DNA of 20,960 nucleotides from Caldifarciminota bacterium (GCA_015494735.1 WGAQ01000102.1:1-20960), one strand, 5' to 3'; shown: positions 1 to 7,252, numbered from the stretch's first letter. Notes: generated by a model not told the origin, from the sequence alone. Numbers and translations are program-made.

Positions 1-142
1 AATCCGGCTGCTCCTATGTCTCTTTCGAAGGGGAATTCCATACAACCCATCCATTCCCCTGTGTCCGGATTTTTGTCCGGATCTGACTTTCGGGGGCCTG
101 CAATCCCCACCACATCTGCTTTATAATTTTCATCCCGACTGA
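1..142. other. Left-edge non-coding region upstream of tRNA-Gly
   Basis: I see no convincing gene in this stretch. It holds two copies of TGTCCGGAT (62-70 and 74-82). Because TCCGGA is self-complementary, the copies could form a 6-bp hairpin with a T-rich loop. A second weak GGGG/CCCC hairpin lies at about 93-108. Neither is followed by a T-run, so neither is called a terminator. The tRNA promoter box lies at 122-127. Confidence 0.4.
122..127 (+). promoter_or_regulatory. -10 box of the tRNA-Gly promoter
   Basis: A perfect TATAAT lies 15 nt before the mature tRNA 5' end, leaving a short 5' leader for RNase P to remove. CTGCAA at 98-103 is a weak -35 candidate with an 18-nt spacer. Confidence 0.55.
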
Positions 143-214
143 GCGGGAGTAGCTCAGTGGTAGAGCACCTGCTTGCCATGCAGGGGGTCGCGGGTTCGAA
201 TCCCGTCTCCCGCT
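143..214 (+). tRNA. tRNA-Gly (anticodon GCC)
   Basis: The full cloverleaf can be folded by eye. The 7-bp acceptor stem pairs 143-149 with 207-213 and has discriminator T214. The D arm reads GCTC/GAGC. The anticodon stem CCTGC/GCAGG (168-172/180-184) encloses the loop TTGCCAT with anticodon GCC at 175-177. The T arm carries TTCGAAT between GCGGG and CCCGT. This tRNA reads GGC (and GGT) codons. The 3' CCA is not encoded and must be added after transcription. A T-run (216-221) follows and may end the transcript. Confidence 0.95.
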
Positions 215-226
215 CTTTTTTATTAT
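215..226 (+). promoter_or_regulatory. T-run after the tRNA, overlapping the rplS -10 box
   Basis: Six Ts (216-221) directly follow the tRNA 3' end and could serve as its termination tract. The last T starts TATTAT (221-226), a -10-like box 25 nt before the rplS ATG. That spacing gives a short leader that includes the GGGAGG Shine-Dalgarno at 239-244. Tail and promoter therefore share bases. Confidence 0.4.
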
Positions 227-251
227 CCAGATTCGTCCGGGAGGTGCTATT

Positions 252-641
252 ATGAACAAGATGGAACTCATAAGGGGTGTGGAATCCAGGTTCATCAAGG
301 AAGATATCCCCGAAATCAAGCCTGGATATACCGTCAGGGTTCACGTCAGGGTGAAGGAAGCGAGGTACAACGCCAAGAAGAGGCAGTGGGAGGAGAGGGT
401 CAGGATTCAGCCCTTCGAGGGTATCGTAATCCGCATGAAGGGGAGCGGCATAAATCGCACCATAACAGTCAGAAGGGTAAGCCACGGCATCGGTATCGAG
501 AGAATCTTCCCCATTCACTCCCCCAACATCGAGAAGATAGAGGTGGTGAAGAAGGTGAAGCCCAAGAGGGCCGTACTCACCTTCATCAGAAACCTGAGCG
601 AGAGGGCCCTCAGGAGGAAGCTGAAGGAGATAAGGGACTGA
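252..641 (+). CDS. rplS: 50S ribosomal protein L19
   Basis: L19 is a structural protein of the large ribosomal subunit, located at the 30S/50S interface. The 129-aa product shows the family core: a DIPE-kPG-TVRVHV stretch near residues 18-32, a FEGIVI strand, and TVRRVSHGIGIERIFPIHSPNI in the middle, followed by a basic C-terminus. The start is fixed by a strong GGGAGG at 239-244, 7 nt before ATG. Between VRVHVRVKE and the RIQPFEG strand there is a charged insertion of about 13-14 residues (near 36-49) that the E. coli protein lacks; this explains the above-average length. The gene follows tRNA-Gly and ends at a hairpin at 645-660. Its usual neighbour trmD is not in the window, so it may lie left of the edge or elsewhere. 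Identification is secure. Confidence 0.96.
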   Translation: MNKMELIRGVESRFIKEDIPEIKPGYTVRVHVRVKEARYNAKKRQWEERVRIQPFEGIVIRMKGSGINRTITVRRVSHGIGIERIFPIHSPNIEKIEVVKKVKPKRAVLTFIRNLSERALRRKLKEIRD

Positions 642-644
642 TTG

Positions 645-671
645 CAGGGGAAATCCCCTGTTTCTCTTTCG
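645..671 (+). terminator. Intrinsic terminator or attenuator after rplS
   Basis: CAGGGG (645-650) and CCCCTG (655-660) form a perfect 6-bp stem with an AAAT loop, 3 nt after the rplS stop codon. A pyrimidine-rich tract (TTTCTCTTTC, 661-670) follows. The stem overlaps the alternative upstream TTG start of tsaE, which supports using ATG 672 for that gene. The interrupted T-tract suggests partial read-through into tsaE. Confidence 0.55.
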
Positions 672-1097
672 ATGGAGTACATTTCCAGGTCCGTTGAGGA
701 TACCCACGAGATAGCATCCCGATTCGCCGATGAAGTTCTCCAGGAAGAGAAACCCGTTATCATACTCCTGAGGGGAGACATCGGTGCGGGTAAGACCACA
801 TTCGCAAGGGGATTTCTGCGCAGGTTCGGTATCCGCAGGGTCAGGAGCCCCACCTTCAACATAATCCACCATTACAGGCACGGGGACCTCAACCTCTATC
901 ACATAGACCTCTACAGGCTCACGCCGGAGGAGGTGGACAGGCTGGAAATATGGGACATAGTGGGAGAGGGGAACAACCTGGTTCTGGTGGAATGGTACGA
1001 GCATGCTCCCGAAGGGCTGTTCGACAGTTACTGGCTGGTGGATATAGAGATGATAGACGAGAATACCCGGAAGATCAGCATCTCCAGGCATCGATAA
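672..1097 (+). CDS. tsaE: tRNA threonylcarbamoyladenosine biosynthesis ATPase TsaE
   Basis: TsaE (YjeE) is the P-loop ATPase that supports TsaB/TsaD in making the t6A37 modification on ANN-decoding tRNAs in the cytoplasm. The product is 141 aa from ATG 672. It shows Walker A GDIGAGKTT (residues 35-43), the family motif SPTF-NIIHHY, HIDLYRL, and a late LVEWYEH block. An in-frame TTG at 642 would add 10 residues, but it falls beside a hairpin and the extra residues have no family match. The ATG start aligns with the usual TsaE N-terminus (EYISRSVEDTHEIA). No Shine-Dalgarno is visible before 672, so translation may depend on read-through or coupling from rplS. The gene precedes dnaN by 46 bp. 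Confidence 0.9.
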   Translation: MEYISRSVEDTHEIASRFADEVLQEEKPVIILLRGDIGAGKTTFARGFLRRFGIRRVRSPTFNIIHHYRHGDLNLYHIDLYRLTPEEVDRLEIWDIVGEGNNLVLVEWYEHAPEGLFDSYWLVDIEMIDENTRKISISRHR

Positions 1098-1104
1098 GCC
1101 ACCG

Positions 1105-1138
1105 TATAATTTTCACCCTTCGGTTAAAAAAGAGGAGG
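1105..1138 (+). promoter_or_regulatory. dnaN promoter -10 and ribosome binding site
   Basis: TATAAT (1105-1110) starts 7 nt after the tsaE stop codon. GAGGAGG (1132-1138) lies 5 nt before the dnaN ATG. This is one of the few genes here with a classical leader of about 27 nt and a strong Shine-Dalgarno. I see no clear -35 box. Confidence 0.5.
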
Positions 1139-1143
1139 AAAGC

Positions 1144-2226
1144 ATGAAGTTCAAGGTGGAAAAGAAATTGATAGAGCGGAATATTACTTCCATCGGAAAA
1201 CTGGTGGGCGGTGGAAAGAGCGCACTGGACATACACAACAACATTCTTCTGGAGGTGAACGGTGGTCATCTGAAGATGTACGCCACCAGCGGGGATATAG
1301 AAATGGTCATGTCCATTCCGGTCCTGGATGCAGAGCCCGGAAAGGCTCTAATCGACCGCAAGAAATTCACCTCCCTGATAAAGGTGTTCGAAAGGGATGC
1401 CATACTGGACGTGAGCACAACGGACAGCAATCTCATCATTCAGTCAGAAGGGGTCAAATACAGGGTGGTTACGCAGGACCCCGACCTCTTCCCAGAGATA
1501 AAACCAAAGGAGACCACCGGGACCTTCATGGTGGACCTGGAGGATGTGATTTCTGCCCTGGAGAGGGTGGAATTCTGCGCTGCTTCCGACGACAGCAGAC
1601 TCTTCCTTACGGGAATACTGTGGGACAGCCGGGATGAGACGAGCAGATTCGTGGCAACGGACAGTTTCGTCCTGGGCCTTGCGGAGAAGGAAATCCCTAC
1701 CGGAAGGGAATTCCAGGCCATACTTCCCCGGAATCTGAGGAGCGTCCTCAGGGATGTAGAGGCGGATAAGGTGGAGGTGGGCTTTACGGAGGACCAGAAT
1801 TACATGACCCTGCGGTTTCCGGAGGGCTTCATGAATATCCGGTTGATACAGGGACCATATCCCAACTACGAGGGCATATTCCCGGAGGGAACCTACAGCT
1901 CCCTGCGCACCACGAGGGACGATATGGACAGGGCCCTGAAGGCCGCGACCGCCATCAATCCCGACAACCTGAAGTTCGTCCTCTCGGAGGGCAGCATGCT
2001 GATTTATGCGGCCAATACGGACGGAGACGAACTGGAGATTCAGCTGGAGGGCAATTACGAGGGCTCTTCCTACGAGATAGTGCTTGACACGAAGAGGTTT
2101 TCGGATATAATAAGGCACCTCCCCAGGGGGGATATGGAGATGCGCATATACGGCGACACTTCACCAATCCTCATAGGGAGCGGGGAGGAGAACCTGAAGT
2201 ACCTTATAATGCCGGTAAAACTTTAG
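1144..2226 (+). CDS. dnaN: DNA polymerase III beta sliding clamp
   Basis: DnaN forms the ring-shaped dimer that tethers the replicative polymerase to DNA. Length is 360 aa, normal for the family (about 365-380). Recognisable blocks include the N-terminal domain (VEKKLIERNITSIGKLV... then LDIHNNILLEV), DSNLIIQSEG-VKYRV, the PDLFPEI stretch, ATDSFVLGLAEKEI, ILPRNL, FPEGTY-SSLRTTRDD in domain 3, and the C-terminal YLIMPVKL, which matches the common YvImPmrl ending. The start has a strong Shine-Dalgarno 5 nt upstream. The gene sits between tsaE and clpP rather than beside dnaA or recF, so it is not in the classical oriC arrangement. clpP starts 2 nt after its stop, suggesting a dnaN-clpP-clpX-hflX transcript. 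Confidence 0.95.
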   Translation: MKFKVEKKLIERNITSIGKLVGGGKSALDIHNNILLEVNGGHLKMYATSGDIEMVMSIPVLDAEPGKALIDRKKFTSLIKVFERDAILDVSTTDSNLIIQSEGVKYRVVTQDPDLFPEIKPKETTGTFMVDLEDVISALERVEFCAASDDSRLFLTGILWDSRDETSRFVATDSFVLGLAEKEIPTGREFQAILPRNLRSVLRDVEADKVEVGFTEDQNYMTLRFPEGFMNIRLIQGPYPNYEGIFPEGTYSSLRTTRDDMDRALKAATAINPDNLKFVLSEGSMLIYAANTDGDELEIQLEGNYEGSSYEIVLDTKRFSDIIRHLPRGDMEMRIYGDTSPILIGSGEENLKYLIMPVKL

Positions 2227-2228
2227 CC

Positions 2229-2900
2229 ATGAAAGACTTTAACATAAACAGAATGCCCCGCAGGGGGCCGGACATGAAGAAAGAGGATGTGGAAAAGAAC
2301 AAGAGAATTTACGACCAGTACTACGTTCCGTACGTTATCGAGAAAGTGGGAATGGGGGAAAGGGCATACGACATATACTCTCGACTGCTCAAGGACCGCA
2401 TAGTGTTCCTGGGGACAGCGGTGGATGACCACGTGGGCAATCTGGTCGTGGCCCAGCTCCTCTTCCTGGAGGCCGACAATCCCGAAAAGGACATCTTCCT
2501 GTACATCCACTCTCCCGGGGGATACGTGACAGCCGGGCTGGCGATATACGACACCATGCAGTATATAAAACCCGATGTCTCCACCATCGCCATGGGTATG
2601 GCTGCTTCCATGGCGGCGGTACTGCTGGCAGCAGGAGCAAAGGGAAAGAGGTTCGCCCTGCCCCACACCAGAATCATGATTCACCAGCCCCTGGGAGGTG
2701 TGAAGGGACAGGCGGCCGATATAGAGATAGAGGCAAAGGAAATACTGACCCTGAAGCGCATGCTCAACGAGATACTGGCCAGGCACACGGGCCAGCCCAT
2801 AGAGAAAATCGAAAAGGATACGGACAGGAACTTCTACATGTCCTCTTACGAGGCGAAGGAATACGGCATAGTGGACGATGTTCTGGAAAAGAGGCCTTAA
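2229..2900 (+). CDS. clpP: ATP-dependent Clp protease proteolytic subunit ClpP
   Basis: ClpP is the tetradecameric serine peptidase that degrades proteins fed by ClpX or ClpA/C. The 223-aa product has the family core IYSRLLKDRIVFLG, the oxyanion region SPGGYVTAG, the nucleophile in GMAAS (Ser127) and the catalytic His in MIHQPLGG (His152). The third triad position is Asn201 (KDTDRN) where E. coli has Asp171. The codon is AAC, and alignment across this block needs no gaps. About 30 residues precede the conserved VPYVIE segment, which may be a propeptide; ATG codons at residues 9 and 16 are alternative starts. There is no obvious Shine-Dalgarno, and the start lies 2 nt after dnaN. clpX follows by 3 nt. 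Family identity is secure; the effect of Asn201 is inference. Confidence 0.96.
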   Translation: MKDFNINRMPRRGPDMKKEDVEKNKRIYDQYYVPYVIEKVGMGERAYDIYSRLLKDRIVFLGTAVDDHVGNLVVAQLLFLEADNPEKDIFLYIHSPGGYVTAGLAIYDTMQYIKPDVSTIAMGMAASMAAVLLAAGAKGKRFALPHTRIMIHQPLGGVKGQAADIEIEAKEILTLKRMLNEILARHTGQPIEKIEKDTDRNFYMSSYEAKEYGIVDDVLEKRP

Positions 2901-2903
2901 ACC

Positions 2904-4145
2904 ATGGGGAAGAAGAAAGAGAGGCGCTGCTCATTCTGTGGAAGGCCGGAGAGCGAGGTGAATAACCTCATCGGCGGCTTCGCCGCCTATATCTGCGACG
3001 AGTGCGTCCAGATAGCATACGAGGTCCTCAAGGAGGCCAGGCTCAACTACGAGCCCCAGGAAGCCGCAATAGAGGAGATACCCAAGCCCTCACAGATAAA
3101 GGCCTTTCTGGACAAGTACATCGTGGGACAGGAGAGGGCCAAGAAGGTTATATCGGTTGCCATATACAATCACCTCAAGCGTATAAAGCACAAGAACAGG
3201 TTCGACGATGTGGAACTGGAGAAGTCCAACATCCTCATGATAGGACCCACCGGAGTGGGTAAGACCCTCATGGCGAAAACCCTGGCCAAATTCCTCAACA
3301 TCCCCTATGCCATATACGATGCCACCCCCCTCACGGAAGCGGGATATGTGGGAGAGGACGTGGAGAACATACTCCTGAGGCTGGTGCAGAATGCGGACTA
3401 CAACCTGGAGAAGGCCAGGTACGGCATCATCTACCTGGACGAATTCGATAAACTGTCCAGAAGGCAGGACTCCCCATCCCTGACGAAGGATGTGGGAGGG
3501 GAAGGGGTGCAGCAGGCCCTCCTGAAGATAGTGGAGGGGACGGTGGCCAACATTCCACCGCAGGGGGGAAGGAAGCATCCTGAGCAGAGTTATATACAGC
3601 TGGACACTTCCGACATTCTCTTCATCATGGGGGGAGCCTTCGATGGCCTTGCGGACATCATCCGGGAAAGACTGGGACGCAGGGAAATAGGCTTCAGAGG
3701 AGAGCATAAGAAGGTGGACGACAGGGAGATTCTGCGTCTGGTGCAGCCGGAAGACCTCATAAAGTACGGCATAATCCCGGAGATGGTAGGAAGGCTCCAC
3801 GTGATAGCCGTATTCGACCCCCTCGATGTGGACGACCTGGTGAAGATTCTGACAGAGCCGAGGAATGCGCTGGTGAAGCAGTATCAGAAGTTGTTCGAAC
3901 TGGAAGGGGTCAGTCTCCAGTTCACCCAGAAGGCCCTGGAAACCATCGCGGAGATAGCGATGAAGAGAGGTACGGGAGCCAGAGGTCTGAGGGCCATTAT
4001 GGAAGAAGTGCTGAACGATATCATGTTCCAGCTTCCGGAGCTGAAGGAAAGGGGCGTTGCGAGGATAATAATCACGGATGAGACCATACTGAAGCACAAA
4101 GAGCCCATATTTGAAGTGAGAGAAGAAAGGAAAGCGGGGGGTTAA
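2904..4145 (+). CDS. clpX: ATP-dependent Clp protease ATP-binding subunit ClpX
   Basis: ClpX is the AAA+ hexameric unfoldase that recognises tagged substrates and threads them into ClpP. The 413-aa protein has an N-terminal C4 zinc-binding domain (Cys9, Cys12, Cys31, Cys34), Walker A GPTGVGKT (114-121), pore loop GYVG (147-150), Walker B IIYLDEFDK (about 175-183), the RKH loop (GGRKHP), and an IGF tripeptide (REIGFRG) at the position of the ClpP-docking loop. The C-terminal small AAA+ domain contains the sensor-2 GARGLRAIME motif. Length is normal. The gene starts 3 nt after clpP and precedes hflX by 13 nt, consistent with one operon supplying both halves of the protease. No feature suggests loss of function. 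Confidence 0.97.
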   Translation: MGKKKERRCSFCGRPESEVNNLIGGFAAYICDECVQIAYEVLKEARLNYEPQEAAIEEIPKPSQIKAFLDKYIVGQERAKKVISVAIYNHLKRIKHKNRFDDVELEKSNILMIGPTGVGKTLMAKTLAKFLNIPYAIYDATPLTEAGYVGEDVENILLRLVQNADYNLEKARYGIIYLDEFDKLSRRQDSPSLTKDVGGEGVQQALLKIVEGTVANIPPQGGRKHPEQSYIQLDTSDILFIMGGAFDGLADIIRERLGRREIGFRGEHKKVDDREILRLVQPEDLIKYGIIPEMVGRLHVIAVFDPLDVDDLVKILTEPRNALVKQYQKLFELEGVSLQFTQKALETIAEIAMKRGTGARGLRAIMEEVLNDIMFQLPELKERGVARIIITDETILKHKEPIFEVREERKAGG

Positions 4146-4158
4146 GCCCGCAGAGAGC

Positions 4159-5412
4159 ATGGAGAACAACAGGGCAGAGAGGAAGGAGAGAGCCCTTCTG
4201 GTGGGTTTCGCCACCTCCAGCAGGGGCAGGTGGGAGGCGCTGGACAGTCTGGAGGAATTGCACCAGCTGGCCGAGACCGCCGGATACGAGGTCTTCGAGA
4301 AATTCCTTCAGATAAGGCCCCAGATAGACCCCGCCTACTACATAGGCGTCGGAAAGGCGAAGGAACTGGGGGAAATAGCCCGCCAGTACGGGATTGACAT
4401 CATCATATTCGATTTCGAACTGACCCACGCACAGGCGAGGAATCTGGAAAAGGTGATGGGTATCAGGGTGATGGACAGGACCCAGCTCATAATGAAGATA
4501 TTCGAAAGCAGGGCCAGGACATCGGAGGCGAAGATTCAGGTGGAACTGGCTCAACTGGAATATGCCCTCACCCATCTGGTGGGAAGGGGTAAGGAGTTGT
4601 CCCGTCTCGGAGGAGGAATCGGAACCAGGGGACCGGGGGAGAAGGAGCTGGAAGTCGAAAAGAGGCGCATAAAGGACAGGATTACAGCCCTCCGGAAGAA
4701 GCTCCAGACCATAGAGAGGACGAAGAGGATTCACAGGAAAGCCCGAAGGGATTTCATAAAAATCGCCCTCGTGGGATACACCAACGTGGGGAAATCCACC
4801 ATAATGAACCTCCTCACAGACGCCAGCGTTTACGTGGATGATAAACTATTCGCCACTCTGGACGCCACCACCCGCCTCCTGAAACTGCCCGGAGTCCCCT
4901 ACAGGGTGCTCCTGTCGGACACGGTTGGATTCATAAAGGATATCCCTCCCGGTCTTATTGCCTCCTTCAAAGCCACACTTGGGGTCATAGAGGATGCGGA
5001 TCTCATTCTCCACGTGGTGGACATATCGCATCCGAATATGGAGGAGCACATAAAGACGGTGGAGAGGACTCTGGAGGACATGAACCTGAAGGAAAAGCCC
5101 GTTCTCCTGGTCTTCAACAAGATAGATATGCTCCTGGACAGGAATGCCATTCACCGATTGCGCCAGAAGTATCCTGACAGCGTATTCATCTCCGCCCGCC
5201 TGAAGGAGAATGTGGATGAACTGGTGGAGAAGATAAAGGAGTTCCTGGAGGAGAACTTCAGGACCTTCGAAATCGAGATTCCCCTCGAGGAATTCGAGAA
5301 GTACTCCGCCCTCAAGAAGTACGCCTACATCGAGGAAGAGGACTTCACAGACAGCGCCGTCAGGGTGAAGGGAATCATACACAGGAAGTTTCAGAAAATT
5401 CTGGAAGAATAA
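4159..5412 (+). CDS. hflX: Ribosome-associated GTPase HflX
   Basis: HflX is a GTPase that binds the 50S subunit and splits stalled ribosomes under stress. The 417-aa product has the N-terminal HflX domain (YYIGVGKAKEL, FDFELTHAQARNLE, VMDRTQLIMKIFESRARTSEAKIQVELAQL), the glycine-rich GGGIGTRGPGE linker (151-161), and a G domain with G1 GYTNVGKS (206-213), a G2 Thr within DATTR, G3 DTVGF, and G4 NKID. A G5-like SARLKEN follows. A roughly 50-residue C-terminal domain ends the protein. The start ATG has only a weak GAGAG upstream. It is the last gene of the tight dnaN-clpP-clpX-hflX run; a 68-bp gap follows. Confidence 0.95.
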   Translation: MENNRAERKERALLVGFATSSRGRWEALDSLEELHQLAETAGYEVFEKFLQIRPQIDPAYYIGVGKAKELGEIARQYGIDIIIFDFELTHAQARNLEKVMGIRVMDRTQLIMKIFESRARTSEAKIQVELAQLEYALTHLVGRGKELSRLGGGIGTRGPGEKELEVEKRRIKDRITALRKKLQTIERTKRIHRKARRDFIKIALVGYTNVGKSTIMNLLTDASVYVDDKLFATLDATTRLLKLPGVPYRVLLSDTVGFIKDIPPGLIASFKATLGVIEDADLILHVVDISHPNMEEHIKTVERTLEDMNLKEKPVLLVFNKIDMLLDRNAIHRLRQKYPDSVFISARLKENVDELVEKIKEFLEENFRTFEIEIPLEEFEKYSALKKYAYIEEEDFTDSAVRVKGIIHRKFQKILEE

Positions 5413-5454
5413 TCCGGCGAGGAGGACATCCGCCCCCCGATGCTCAACCGATGG

Positions 5455-5474
5455 GGACCGGTCCGGGTTAAAAT
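5455..5474 (+). promoter_or_regulatory. Palindrome and leaderless -10 box before the 93-aa gene
   Basis: A perfect 10-bp palindrome GGACCGGTCC (5455-5464) sits just before TAAAAT (5469-5474). The box lies 6 nt upstream of ATG 5481, so transcription should begin at or next to the start codon. The palindrome lies in the -35/-10 spacer, a common place for an operator, but no regulator is identified. Confidence 0.4.
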
Positions 5475-5480
5475 TGATTC

Positions 5481-5762
5481 ATGTTCGGCAAATTGAAGGA
5501 ACTTCTCAAGAAGGGCGCAAAAGTGGCCGGAGGCATAATCCTTCAGAGGCTCATAAGCAGAAGTTCCTCATCGACTCCCGCAGAGAGTTATTACGAAAGA
5601 ATCAGGGAGCTGGAGAGGCAGCTCGAGAGTTGCCGGGCGAACAATCGATATCTCAATGCCCGTCTGGAGGAGATGGACAGGCAACTCTGGATGTTGCGGA
5701 TATGGTCCATCGTCGCCACGGCCATCGCCGTGATACTCGGGGTGATTCTGATAATGCGATGA
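5481..5762 (+). CDS. Small tail-anchored coiled-coil membrane protein (unknown)
   Basis: I do not recognise this 93-aa protein. It begins with a lysine-rich amphipathic helix (MFGKLKELLKKGAKVAGG), followed by a Ser-rich linker and a charged helix with heptad-like spacing (about residues 38-66, YYERIRELERQLE...). One hydrophobic C-terminal segment follows (about 69-91, IWSIVATAIAVILGVILIM) ending in Arg. This suggests a C-terminally anchored inner-membrane protein with a cytoplasmic coiled coil. A TAAAAT box 6 nt before ATG supports the start and a leaderless mRNA. The same architecture appears in the protein at 11696-11965. It stands alone between hflX and a non-coding stretch. Function is unknown. 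Confidence 0.7.
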   Translation: MFGKLKELLKKGAKVAGGIILQRLISRSSSSTPAESYYERIRELERQLESCRANNRYLNARLEEMDRQLWMLRIWSIVATAIAVILGVILIMR

Positions 5763-5896
5763 TGACACACCGGGGGCAGGGGGGATTCCCCGCTTCCGGG
5801 AGAAAAACAGCGGCTCTGCCAGTCGTGCTCCGGGGAAACCCTCATGGAATCGCCTCCACATGAGATGGCAACCCCTTCCCGCAATCTCCCCGCCTT
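5763..5896. other. GC-rich non-coding stretch with several inverted repeats
   Basis: I see no gene here. The stretch has several nested complementary segments: GGGG-ATT-CCCC (5781-5791), GGCAG (5775-5779) with CTGCC (5816-5820), CCGG (5770-5773) with CCGG (5830-5833), and CTCATG (5841-5846) with CATGAG (5859-5864) around a 12-nt loop. They could form a compact structured RNA on either strand. I could not match it to a glycine riboswitch, SRP RNA or 6S RNA. The gcvPA promoter appears to lie after it, so it would be a separate RNA rather than a gcvPA leader. Confidence 0.3.
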
Positions 5897-5902
5897 TAAG
5901 AT
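5897..5902 (+). promoter_or_regulatory. -10 box of gcvPA
   Basis: TAAGAT lies 9 nt before the gcvPA ATG, predicting a leader of only a few nucleotides with no Shine-Dalgarno. It fits the pattern seen upstream of many genes in this window. Confidence 0.4.
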
Positions 5903-5911
5903 TTTAAAGCC

Positions 5912-7252
5912 ATGTATGCAAAACACTATTTCGGCTCGGGAGATGAAGACATTAAAAAGATGCTGGAAAGAATCGGTTTCTCCGATTTAATGGAACTCTA
6001 CAGGCACGCGGTAGGCACAGACAGAGTGAAGATTCATGAGGAACCCCTCAACCTCCCCCCCGCCATGTCCGAAGAGGAAGCCCGGGAGTATATGGAGAAG
6101 GTGGCCAGTCTCAACAAAATGCTCACCATATTCGCAGGGGGAGGAGCCTACGATGTATTCGTTCCCTCGGCCATAAATCATCTGATTCTACGCAGCGAAT
6201 TCTACACCGCCTACACCCCCTATCAGCCGGAGGTCTCTCAGGGGACCCTGCAGACCATGTTCGAGTTCCAGTCCCTCATAACCGAGCTCACAGATATGGA
6301 GGTGGCCAATGCTTCTGTTTACGATGGAGCCACGGCACTGGCAGAAGCGGTCCTTATGAGTTTCCGAATCGCCAGAAAATACAAAGTAATCGTCCCCGCC
6401 AACCTCAACCCCGCTTACAGGAGGGTCCTCGAAACCTATCTGCACGGTATAGAGGCCACCATCCTGGAAGTCCCCTTCGATAGCAGCGGAAGGATAGATG
6501 AAGAGGTCCTTTCGAAAGCCATAGATGATGAAACGGCATCCGTCGTGATACAGCATCCCAACTTCTTCGGAGTACTGGAGGACCCATTCAGAATATCTGC
6601 ACTGGTAAAGGAGAAGGGGAAACTCCTCATATCCGTATTCGAGCCCACCAGTCTGGCCATACTGGAGCCTCCGGGCAGGTACGATGCGGATATCGCGGTA
6701 GGTGAAGGCCAGCCCCTCGGCGTGCCCCTGTCCTTCGGAGGCCCCTACGTGGGACTCTTCACATCCAGAAAGAAGTACATCCGTCAGATGCCCGGCCGCA
6801 TAGTGGCCGTCACGTACGACCAGCAGGGAAGGAGGGGATACGTGACCACCCTCCAGACGAGGGAGCAGCACATAAGGAGGGCAAAGGCCACTTCCAACAT
6901 CTGCACCAATCAGCAGTTGATAGCCACCATAGTCACCATCTACCTGACCCTGATGGGGAAGGAGGGTCTGAAGGAAGCATCCCTGCAGAGTTTCTACAAG
7001 GCCGAATATCTGAAGGAGAAACTGTCCGAAGCCGGACTCGAACCCGCCTTCAGGAGCCCAACCTTCAGGGAATTCGTGGTGAAAACCCCCATGAAAGCGG
7101 AAGAATTCATTCACGAACTGGCCCACAGGGGATTCCTGGTGGGTCCGAAGGTGGAAGTCCTGGGAGACAATTACGTTCTGATGGCCACGACGGAAAAGCG
7201 CCGCAGGGAGGAAATAGATGCACTGGTGGAAGCCATAAAGGAAGTGGTGTGA
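5912..7252 (+). CDS. gcvPA: Glycine dehydrogenase (decarboxylating) subunit 1
   Basis: This is the N-terminal half of the glycine cleavage P-protein (EC 1.4.4.2), which decarboxylates glycine and passes the aminomethyl group to lipoylated GcvH. The 446-aa length is typical for the split alpha subunit. Recognisable blocks include the early FLGSGDE-like FGSGDEDIKKML, FAGGGAYDVFVPSAINHL, SEFYTAYTPYQPEVSQGTLQ with FEFQS, NASVYDGATALAEA, EGQPLGVPLSFGGPYVG and MPGRIVAVTYDQQGRRGYVTTLQTREQHIRRAKATSNICTNQ. The PLP lysine belongs to subunit 2 (gcvPB), which is not in this window; nor are gcvT or gcvH. ribH starts 1 nt after the stop, so the two are probably co-transcribed although they belong to different pathways. 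Confidence 0.95.
   Translation: MYAKHYFGSGDEDIKKMLERIGFSDLMELYRHAVGTDRVKIHEEPLNLPPAMSEEEAREYMEKVASLNKMLTIFAGGGAYDVFVPSAINHLILRSEFYTAYTPYQPEVSQGTLQTMFEFQSLITELTDMEVANASVYDGATALAEAVLMSFRIARKYKVIVPANLNPAYRRVLETYLHGIEATILEVPFDSSGRIDEEVLSKAIDDETASVVIQHPNFFGVLEDPFRISALVKEKGKLLISVFEPTSLAILEPPGRYDADIAVGEGQPLGVPLSFGGPYVGLFTSRKKYIRQMPGRIVAVTYDQQGRRGYVTTLQTREQHIRRAKATSNICTNQQLIATIVTIYLTLMGKEGLKEASLQSFYKAEYLKEKLSEAGLEPAFRSPTFREFVVKTPMKAEEFIHELAHRGFLVGPKVEVLGDNYVLMATTEKRRREEIDALVEAIKEVV

Noticed and set aside
642..671. TTG start extending tsaE by 10 codons
   Set aside because: It would start just before the hairpin at 645-660, the added residues do not resemble TsaE, and ATG 672 aligns with the family N-terminus.
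3090..4214. Long open frame (374 codons) on the minus strand opposite clpX
   Set aside because: The frame is antisense to a clear ClpX gene, its product matches nothing, and such frames arise from the codon bias of this genome. A similar 410-codon frame opposite gcvPA (6188-7420) is rejected for the same reason.
5763..5911. Glycine riboswitch upstream of gcvPA
   Set aside because: The conserved glycine-aptamer cores are not visible, and the likely gcvPA promoter lies downstream of the structured stretch.
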